Assembly (NCBI GenBank): GCA_021774205.1
Contig: JAJFJI010000136.1
Location: forward strand, 1 to 7,295
Direction: 5' to 3'
Origin: Nitrosomonas sp.
GTDB lineage: Bacteria > Pseudomonadota > Gammaproteobacteria > Burkholderiales > Nitrosomonadaceae
DNA: 7,295 bases
Shown here piece after piece: positions 1-4,748 of this stretch. Numbering within the stretch: position 1 is the first letter of the stretch; the number at the start of each line of letters is the position of its first letter. The notes under the pieces were generated by a model. The model made no database searches. It was not told where the DNA came from and worked only from the letters and a program-made list of their open reading frames with translations. The position numbers and the translations under genes were made by a program.

Positions 1-1049
1 CCACCTGCGCCAAGTCCCGTAGTATAAGATGTTGCGGCCCGTTGTAACAAATTAATTCGACTGGTTAGTGCCAAGTTGTTTGCCAGATCGCGAACAAACT
101 GATCATCTGATACCTTATTGTAGTCAAGGTTGGCTCGCCAGCCTCTGCTCAAAAAATGCGTATGCTTGAAGGCAACGCCATATCGCGTACGATCATCAAT
201 CCAATCATCCGGCAACAAATCACCCTGCAACTGGCCAGCTGAACGGCTAGTCATATAACGCAGTTCATTTCTAATCATCAAGCCACGCTTGGACATAATC
301 CGCGGCGTCAATGTCGCATCAACATTAGGCGCTATATTCCAATAAAAGGGCAGTGAAACCTCAGCGCCGCTTCTCGCCGTATTACCTAAAATAGGTGATA
401 GCATGCCGGTCTTGCGCTCTCCACTAAAAGAAAAATCCATCCAGGGAAGATAAAGTATCGGAACATCTTTAAATAACAAACTGACGTTTCGGGCTGTGCC
501 GATCTGCTTTTTATTATCAATTTGCAGATCATTAGCCCGAATAAACCAGTCATCATTTCCAACCGGACAGGTTGTATATTCGCCATTTTTCAACCGGAAA
601 TTATCCGCGTCTTCAAATAATAATACTGTGCCGGTACCTCGACCTTTGTCATTTTTCATTTGGTATGTTGGTTGATCCAGATGACCGGCTTCTGTTTCTA
701 GATTCAGCTTAAGATGTGCGCCCTCCAATACATCATTGGGTCTTTCGATATGCACATCACCAATTGCTTCAACATCATCGGTTTTTTGATAATATTTCAT
801 TCGTTCCGCTGAAATAGCAACGTCTCCGCAACTTAATCTAGCGTCACCAACCGCTTCTATTTCTTGTTCATAGTAGCCTTGGATACGATCGGCCTCAAGA
901 TGAACAGGTTTTTTTGCTGGTTTGATAACCGGCGGTTGTGGATCAGCCGGGCTTTCCAGTGTAACGGGAGAATCATTTGCAAGCGCATAAAATGGAATGC
1001 AAATAAAAATCAATAACAGTTTAACGAATCGGAATAAACTTATTTTCAT
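1..1049 (-). CDS. lptD: LPS-assembly outer-membrane protein LptD, N-terminal part (3' end outside window)
   Basis: LptD is the outer-membrane barrel that, with lipoprotein LptE, inserts lipopolysaccharide into the outer leaflet. Translation from the ATG at 1049 is open for 349 codons to the window edge. Residues 1-24 form a signal peptide (basic start, core LLLIFICIPF, likely cleavage after ALA). Residues about 48-150 are the periplasmic LptA-like (OstA) domain, starting HLEADRIQGYYE. Family hallmarks follow: YTTCPVGNDDW (158-168), VPILYLPWMDF (196-206), RKTGMLSP (212-219), PFYWNIAPNVDATLTPR (234-250), then RGLMIRNELRYM as the barrel begins. E. coli LptD has 784 residues, so over half is missing here. 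Cys161 matches E. coli Cys173 of the disulfide network; the other mature cysteine is Cys74, inside the LptA-like domain rather than at the mature N-terminus. An AGGA lies 14 bases before the ATG, a long spacing, so the start is likely but not certain. It is divergent from the helicase gene. Confidence 0.95.
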   Translation of the reverse strand, partial: MKISLFRFVKLLLIFICIPFYALANDSPVTLESPADPQPPVIKPAKKPVHLEADRIQGYYEQEIEAVGDARLSCGDVAISAERMKYYQKTDDVEAIGDVHIERPNDVLEGAHLKLNLETEAGHLDQPTYQMKNDKGRGTGTVLLFEDADNFRLKNGEYTTCPVGNDDWFIRANDLQIDNKKQIGTARNVSLLFKDVPILYLPWMDFSFSGERKTGMLSPILGNTARSGAEVSLPFYWNIAPNVDATLTPRIMSKRGLMIRNELRYMTSRSAGQLQGDLLPDDWIDDRTRYGVAFKHTHFLSRGWRANLDYNKVSDDQFVRDLANNLALTSRINLLQRAATSYTTGLGAG

Positions 1050-1178
1050 TGTGAATATTTTTATCCTGGAAACGACATGTCTGTCTATAAACAGCAATAT
1101 CGCTATTTCCAGAGCATCAGTATTCCAATTTGTTGCAGCCCTTGGCACTCATTTCAAAAGTACTGGACATACCAAATG

Positions 1179-1190
1179 CGATTATAATCG
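1179..1190. promoter_or_regulatory. 12-bp palindrome with TATAAT on both strands, between divergent lptD and yoaA
   Basis: CGATTATAATCG is a perfect palindrome, so a consensus sigma-70 -10 hexamer (TATAAT) reads on both strands (1183-1188 on plus). It lies 73 bases before the helicase ATG and 130 bases before the lptD ATG, in the 213-base divergent intergenic region. I found no good -35 hexamer at 16-18 bases on either strand, so it may be a weak or activator-dependent promoter, an operator, or chance in AT-rich DNA. Confidence 0.3.
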
Positions 1191-1262
1191 TTATTTTACT
1201 ATAACCGGTCATCATTTTTTTCACAGAACAACATAATAATCCTATTAGCAGACGAAGCCTTA

Positions 1263-3215
1263 ATGTCCAGCCTTGACTCTTTTTTTTCAGCTGACGGGAT
1301 ATTATCCCGTTATATACCCGGTTACCGCGCCCGTTCCCAACAATTGGAAATGGCGCAGGTAATTGCCGATACCATTGCCAATAACGGTGTGCTAGTTGCG
1401 GAAGCCGGTACTGGAACCGGAAAAACCTTCGCATATCTTGTTCCAGCATTATTAGCCGGTGGAAAAGTCATTCTTTCTACCGGCACAAAAACCCTTCAGG
1501 ACCAACTTTTTAACCGTGATGTACCAACCATTCGCGCTGCACTTAAAGTACCAGTGACAATTACGTTATTAAAAGGGCGCGCTAATTATATTTGCCACTA
1601 CCATCTAAAAAAAACACAAAGCGATGAAGGGATCAGTTTTAATAGCCGCGAAGAAATAAAATTTTTAAAACTGATAGAAATTTATGCACGGCGCAGTAAA
1701 ACCGGCGATAAAAGTGGTCTGCATAAAGTGCCAGAAAATGCTGTCATTTGGCAACAAGTAACCTCTACGCGAGAAAATTGTTTGGGCTCGGACTGCCCAG
1801 ATTACAAACAATGTTTTGTCATGGAGGCGCGCAAGAAAGCGCTTTCGTCTGATATTGTCGTCGTGAATCACCATTTATTTTTTGCCGATGTCATGTTGCG
1901 GGATGAAGGCGTCTCCGAATTATTGCCTAGCTGCAATACCGTAATTTTTGATGAGGCGCATCAATTACCAGAAACAGCCAGTTTATTCTTTGGAGAAACA
2001 GTAAGCACCAGCCAGTTGCTGGTACTTGCACGTGATGCCACCATTGAGGCAATACAACACATCAAAGATTTCACTGAGTTGCCTGAGGCGATTGCGTCAA
2101 TGGAAAAAGCAGCGCGAGATTTGCGGTTAACAATTCCAGAGGAACATACACGCTTACCATTAAACCTTGTCAAACAAAACCCCACTTTTTACCCGGCACT
2201 AAATTTGTTGCTGGACAAAATCACCGTATTAACTGGCATGCTAGAAAGTCAAGCAGGACGTGCTGAAGGCATTGAGAATTGCTGGCAACGTGCAACAGAA
2301 CTTCTTTCGCGCATCAAGCATTGGGTTAATCAAGACGAAACAGATGAATTTGTCCGCTGGGTGGAAGTTTTTAGTCATACACTGCAACTGAACGCCACCC
2401 CGTTATCAATTGCTGAAATATTCAATAAGCAATTGAATGCTATGCCACGCGCCTGGATTTTTACATCAGCGACCTTATCGGTAAAAAATGATTTTTCTCA
2501 TTATTGCCATGAAATGGGACTCGCTACCGCACAGACTGCCTGTTGGGACAGCCCATTTGATTTTTCCAAACAATCTTTGCTGTATGTGCCGTCTGGCCTA
2601 CCAGAACCCAATACTCGACACTACATTGAATGTGTAGTGAATGCAGCATTACCCGTTTTACGCGCCAGTCAAGGACGGGCATTTTTTTTGTGTACTAGTC
2701 TACGTGCAATGCAACAAATCCATGAATTATTACTGGCGGCATTTGAGCATGAACAGCTTGACTATCCGCTATTGTTGCAGGGGCAGGGTTCGCGCTCTGA
2801 CATGCTGGAGAAGTTTCGCAATACGGGCAATGCGGTGTTGATTGGCAGTCAATCTTTTTGGGAAGGCGTAGATGTAAAAGGTGAAGCGTTATCATTGGTC
2901 ATTATTGACAAACTTCCTTTTGCACCGCCTGATGACCCAGTACTCTCGGCACGTATCGACAAAATCAACAAAGAAGGGCGAAACGCTTTTATGGAGTACC
3001 AACTACCACGTACGGTAATCAATCTGAAGCAAGGCGCAGGACGATTAATTCGTGATGAAAACGATCGCGGGGTACTGATGATCTGTGATCCGCGTATTAT
3101 CACAAAATCCTATGGCCGGCGAATTTGGCAAAGCCTGCCGCCAATGAAACGTACTAGACAATTGCTTGAAGTTGAGAAATTTTTCCTGGAAGACAATACC
3201 GACCAAAAAATCTAA
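1263..3215 (+). CDS. yoaA: XPD/DinG-family iron-sulfur ATP-dependent DNA helicase, YoaA type
   Basis: This is a superfamily 2 helicase of the XPD/Rad3 group that unwinds DNA 5' to 3' using ATP. In E. coli, YoaA binds the HolC (chi) subunit of the polymerase III clamp loader and helps repair stalled forks. Visible motifs, in order: Walker A AEAGTGTGKT (46-55, Lys54); motif Ia STGTKTLQDQL (72-82); four iron-sulfur cysteines C111, C173, C178 and C184 (NCLGSDCPDYKQCF); VVVNHHLFFAD (199-209); Walker B DEAH (230-233); TSATL (401-405); GSQSFWEGVDVKG (528-540); IIDKLPFAPPDDPV (547-560); motif VI QGAGRLIRDENDRG (590-603). All catalytic and cluster residues are present. At 650 residues it is nearer YoaA (about 636) than DinG (716), and NCLGSDCP and IIDKLPF fit YoaA as I remember it. 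The start is the first ATG of the frame, with only a weak purine tract (GACGAAG) upstream. It appears to be a single-gene unit. Confidence 0.95.
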   Translation: MSSLDSFFSADGILSRYIPGYRARSQQLEMAQVIADTIANNGVLVAEAGTGTGKTFAYLVPALLAGGKVILSTGTKTLQDQLFNRDVPTIRAALKVPVTITLLKGRANYICHYHLKKTQSDEGISFNSREEIKFLKLIEIYARRSKTGDKSGLHKVPENAVIWQQVTSTRENCLGSDCPDYKQCFVMEARKKALSSDIVVVNHHLFFADVMLRDEGVSELLPSCNTVIFDEAHQLPETASLFFGETVSTSQLLVLARDATIEAIQHIKDFTELPEAIASMEKAARDLRLTIPEEHTRLPLNLVKQNPTFYPALNLLLDKITVLTGMLESQAGRAEGIENCWQRATELLSRIKHWVNQDETDEFVRWVEVFSHTLQLNATPLSIAEIFNKQLNAMPRAWIFTSATLSVKNDFSHYCHEMGLATAQTACWDSPFDFSKQSLLYVPSGLPEPNTRHYIECVVNAALPVLRASQGRAFFLCTSLRAMQQIHELLLAAFEHEQLDYPLLLQGQGSRSDMLEKFRNTGNAVLIGSQSFWEGVDVKGEALSLVIIDKLPFAPPDDPVLSARIDKINKEGRNAFMEYQLPRTVINLKQGAGRLIRDENDRGVLMICDPRIITKSYGRRIWQSLPPMKRTRQLLEVEKFFLEDNTDQKI

Positions 3216-3406
3216 TCTCAGAATCTGTGCTACGGGGATGTATTTAGGGAAGCTGTAATTGCTCTTTTAGAGGGGATTGCATACGCAGTATAGCTACAAC
3301 GCTTTAACCGACTACCTAGAAGCTATCTGTCGCAAATTACTCTGAGTTCAGACAAGCTCCTAAGGTAGAGCAACAGACCAATCCTTAATGCAATATTAAG
3401 GTTAAT
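3216..3406. other. Intergenic region between convergent genes; only a weak AT-rich hairpin
   Basis: These 191 bases separate the helicase stop codon from the stop of the convergent lipoprotein gene. I see no open frame with a ribosome binding site. CCTTAAT at 3383-3389 and ATTAAGG at 3395-3401 form a 7-bp hairpin with a 5-base loop. It has no T-run on either side, so it is at best a weak bidirectional terminator. A tRNA-like D-arm pattern at 3356-3371 is treated as chance. Confidence 0.4.
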
Positions 3407-3562
3407 CTAATCATCAACTGGATTACGACCTTCAGCAGCCTCGCCTTCATGGGTCGAGCCATAGCCTTCAGTATTTTCAGGAGATGGAGGTGCAGAAGGA
3501 CCACCACAACCAACAATCAAAGCCAATGCTAACAATAATGCAAAAATAGATGTGAGTTTCAT
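3407..3562 (-). CDS. Small putative outer-membrane lipoprotein (51 residues)
   Basis: This short gene has a clear lipoprotein signal: residues 1-18 are MKLTSIFALLLALALIVG, and Cys19 follows in the lipobox IVGC, so lipidation by Lgt and cleavage by signal peptidase II before Cys19 are predicted. The residue after Cys is Gly, not Asp, which by the Lol sorting rule points to the outer membrane. The 32 mature residues after Cys19 are rich in Pro, Gly and acidic residues (GGPSAPPSPENTEGYG, then a tail ending NPVDD) and look disordered. AAGGA at 3573-3577 lies 10 bases before the ATG, a good ribosome binding site, which with the signal peptide makes this a real gene despite its size. It runs convergent to the helicase gene and divergent from the broken membrane-protein gene. 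I do not recognise a family beyond small secreted lipoproteins of the entericidin size class, and a toxin or antidote role cannot be claimed. Confidence 0.8.
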   Translation of the reverse strand: MKLTSIFALLLALALIVGCGGPSAPPSPENTEGYGSTHEGEAAEGRNPVDD

Positions 3563-3609
3563 ATGTATTTATTCCTTATGCTTATAATAAAAGTACAGCT
3601 TACTAACTG

Positions 3610-3627
3610 CAGGTACAATGATACCTG
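3610..3627. promoter_or_regulatory. Inverted repeat upstream of the small lipoprotein gene
   Basis: CAGGTA (3610-3615) and TACCTG (3622-3627) are perfect inverted half-sites with a 6-base spacer, 48-65 bases before the lipoprotein ATG. On the minus strand an AT-rich TATTATAAG lies between this repeat and the ribosome binding site and could hold a -10 element, though no convincing -35 was found. The placement suits a dimeric regulator site, but this is inference from geometry only. Confidence 0.25.
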
Positions 3628-3670
3628 TTATAAACGCCAATTGCTATCATATATACTGTGATGCAAAAAG

Positions 3671-3714
3671 GCACGCCACTCGGGCGCTCAAACGCTACGC
3701 GCTCGCGTCGGCTG
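3671..3714. other. Short GC-rich island in AT-rich intergenic DNA
   Basis: By hand count 32 of these 44 bases are G or C, in sharp contrast to the AT-rich sequence on both sides. The hexamer GCGCTC occurs twice (3684-3689 and 3699-3704). The island lies in the 252-base gap between the lipoprotein gene and the broken membrane-protein gene. A 36-codon frame starting at ATG 3661 crosses it, but it has no ribosome binding site and is probably not a gene. It could be an interspersed intergenic repeat or a scrap of foreign DNA; one copy in one window cannot decide. Confidence 0.35.
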
Positions 3715-3801
3715 AATTTGGCCATTATGTATTTAGAAGTAGCTGATTTTACTTATATTCATTCAGTATAGTTTACATTCATTAGCCGTCACAAATGCAA
3801 G

Positions 3802-3807
3802 AGGGAG
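3802..3807 (+). promoter_or_regulatory. Ribosome binding site of the broken membrane-protein gene
   Basis: AGGGAG sits 7 bases before the ATG at 3815. It fixes the original start of a gene whose reading frame breaks a few codons later: the frame of this ATG meets TAG at 3833-3835. Confidence 0.6.
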
Positions 3808-3814
3808 ATAGAAA

Positions 3815-4207
3815 ATGGTCAAACAATCGCTATAGCTGTTATTACGATATTCATAACTGGTCCATTTTGGATTTCATTATCACGGCATTCTGCTTCAGTC
3901 TACTTAAGAGGCTACTGCAGAATTATGGCGACCCATGGAAGAAATGAAAATGTCTCTTATGTATGTCGTCACATTGTTATTTGCCGCCTATTTCGTAACG
4001 ATTTACAGGCCTTTGGTGACACAAAAATCCATGGTGTCGGGCATCATATTTGGGGTGTTTTTCGGTCTGGTTACTGGAATTTCAATGGGATTCGGTTCAT
4101 ATTCCTAGTTGCCAATTCCCTTAGAATTGGCATGGAACTGGTTCTTCGGAAGCTTGATTCAGGCAATTGTCGCTGGAACAATCATAGGAGTGGTCGTTAA
4201 ATCCTGA
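3815..4207 (+). pseudogene. Decayed gene for a small multi-helix membrane protein (conserved hypothetical family)
   Basis: No single frame spans this stretch, but successive frames rebuild one protein. It starts MVK at ATG 3815. A shift near 3823 leads to TIAIAVITIFI (3823-3855), a shift between 3856 and 3866 to LDFII (3867-3881), and a one-base loss at 3881 to HGILLQST (3881-3904). In that last frame TAA (3905-3907) stands where I expect Tyr, followed by EATAELWRPMEEMKM and three hydrophobic segments: LMYVVTLLFAAYFVTIY, SGIIFGVFFGLVTGISMGF and, after a TAG (4106-4108), WFFGSLIQAIVAGTIIGVVV. The true stop is TGA at 4205. The result is about 130 residues with four probable membrane helices. 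From memory it matches a family of about 140-residue proteobacterial membrane proteins with an HGxLL, LWRPMEEM and MPIP pattern and no known function. All three shifts fit single-base deletions. A remnant of 52 residues could still start at ATG 3950, which has GGAAG 8 bases upstream. Clustered sequencing errors are less likely, since the neighbours are intact. Confidence 0.8.
4110..4132 (+). repeat. Perfect 9-bp hairpin just after the in-frame TAG of the pseudogene
   Basis: TGCCAATTC (4110-4118) and GAATTGGCA (4124-4132) pair perfectly around a 5-base loop CCTTA. The hairpin starts two bases after the TAG at 4106-4108. There is no T-run after it, so it does not look like a factor-independent terminator. 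It may be incidental to the old coding sequence (LPIPLELA). Confidence 0.5.
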
Positions 4208-4235
4208 ATCTCTACATTGTTGCGCGATCAAAATC

Positions 4236-4249
4236 CGATAATATTATCG
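4236..4249. promoter_or_regulatory. 14-bp perfect palindrome between the pseudogene and the 91-residue gene
   Basis: CGATAATATTATCG is fully self-complementary. It lies 29 bases after the TGA of the broken gene and 47 bases beyond the stop of the convergent small gene, so it is downstream of both. It could be a regulator site or weak terminator stem; it has no loop and no T-run, so a protein-binding site or chance is likelier. Confidence 0.25.
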
Positions 4250-4296
4250 CCATGACTATTTCTTTGCACAACATCAATACTAACTTGACCGGAGTA

Positions 4297-4572
4297 CTAG
4301 CTTCTCTCCAACGGTGTCTTAACAGTCTCTTTATTCACCCCTGCCTCTGATACCCGACGAATACCAAAAGAAACACTAGGCGGTATGCCCATTTCCAAGT
4401 TAAGACTACTTATCCGGTAGTTGGAGCCTCTCGATTTAAGTATGGCATTTACTTTTTCTTGTTTATCAACGGCTTTAATAATCGTGTCTGCAATCATTTC
4501 ATCACTACTAAACTCTACTGTTTTTTCAACGACCCGATTTGATAACGCTTTTGCTTTGTCCAATAGACTCAT
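4297..4572 (-). CDS. Conserved-looking small cytosolic protein of unknown function (91 residues)
   Basis: There is no signal peptide or membrane segment. Residues 1-45 (MSLLDKAKALSNRVVEKTVE onward) are charged and should form amphipathic helices, with SSDEMIADTIIKAVDKQEKV at 22-41. Residues 46-74 switch to a probable strand-rich part with LEMGIPPSVSFGIRRV (59-74), followed by a polar tail. I have a vague memory of similar uncharacterised proteobacterial proteins with an EMGIPP-x-V-x-FG-x-RR segment, but I cannot name a family. The ATG at 4572 has AGAGAGG (4583-4589) 10 bases upstream, a good ribosome binding site, and codon use is unremarkable. It lies on the same strand as metH, 176 bases after the metH stop, so it probably has its own promoter, though read-through is possible. 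No function is proposed. Confidence 0.75.
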   Translation of the reverse strand: MSLLDKAKALSNRVVEKTVEFSSDEMIADTIIKAVDKQEKVNAILKSRGSNYRISSLNLEMGIPPSVSFGIRRVSEAGVNKETVKTPLERS

Positions 4573-4656
4573 TTGCTAGTGACCTCTCTTTAGATAATGA
4601 GTTCATAACTGCCCAGATTGCTACTCATTAGCTACATACCTGCGTCAAGCTGCTAA

Positions 4657-4670
4657 TTTATACGTATAAA
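4657..4670. promoter_or_regulatory. 14-bp perfect palindrome upstream of the 91-residue gene
   Basis: TTTATACGTATAAA is fully self-complementary and carries TATAAA on both strands. It lies 84-97 bases before the ATG of the 91-residue gene and 78 bases after the metH stop. On the minus strand TTGACG, close to a -35 hexamer, follows shortly after it, but I found no -10 at the right distance. An operator or promoter element is plausible, but this is unproven. Confidence 0.3.
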
Positions 4671-4748
4671 CACGCGTTTTTCTTATTCTGAAGCGCCAAA
4701 CAATGGCACGCTGAGCAGGCTACCGGAACATGCGGAATAATTGCGGCA

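Noticed and set aside
386..586. Minus-strand 66-codon frame
   Set aside because: It overlaps lptD in another frame; the LptD reading carries the family motifs.
997..1449. Overlapping frames on both strands across the lptD-yoaA gap (997-1236 plus, 1117-1449 minus)
   Set aside because: They overlap the ends of the two recognised genes, lack ribosome binding sites and show no protein-like pattern.
3356..3371. tRNA-like D-arm: GCTC, 8-base loop CTAAGGTA, GAGC
   Set aside because: The loop has the GGTA of a tRNA D-loop, but no 5-bp anticodon stem, T-arm or acceptor stem can be found around it. It is most likely chance.
3661..3771. 36-codon open frame starting MQKGTPLGRSNATRSRR
   Set aside because: It has no ribosome binding site and its composition is driven by the GC-rich island. 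It has no recognisable feature.
4106..4108. TAG read as pyrrolysine or another recoded residue
   Set aside because: The same gene also contains a TAA and frameshifts, and no pyrrolysine genes are visible; decay explains everything more simply.
3925..4200. Open frame of 91 codons on the plus strand (MATHGRNENVSYVCRH...)
   Set aside because: It runs out of frame with the WRPMEEM membrane-protein reading, which has far better protein character. It exists because the real frame is broken.
4595..4630. TAATGAG / CTCATTA inverted repeat before the 91-residue gene
   Set aside because: The arms are 7 bases with a 22-base gap in AT-rich DNA, which is expected by chance.
4693..4709. Hairpin GCGCCA-AACAA-TGGCAC downstream of metH as a terminator
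   Set aside because: The stem is only 6 bp including a G-T pair, and on the metH strand it is followed by TTCAGAATAAG rather than a T-run.
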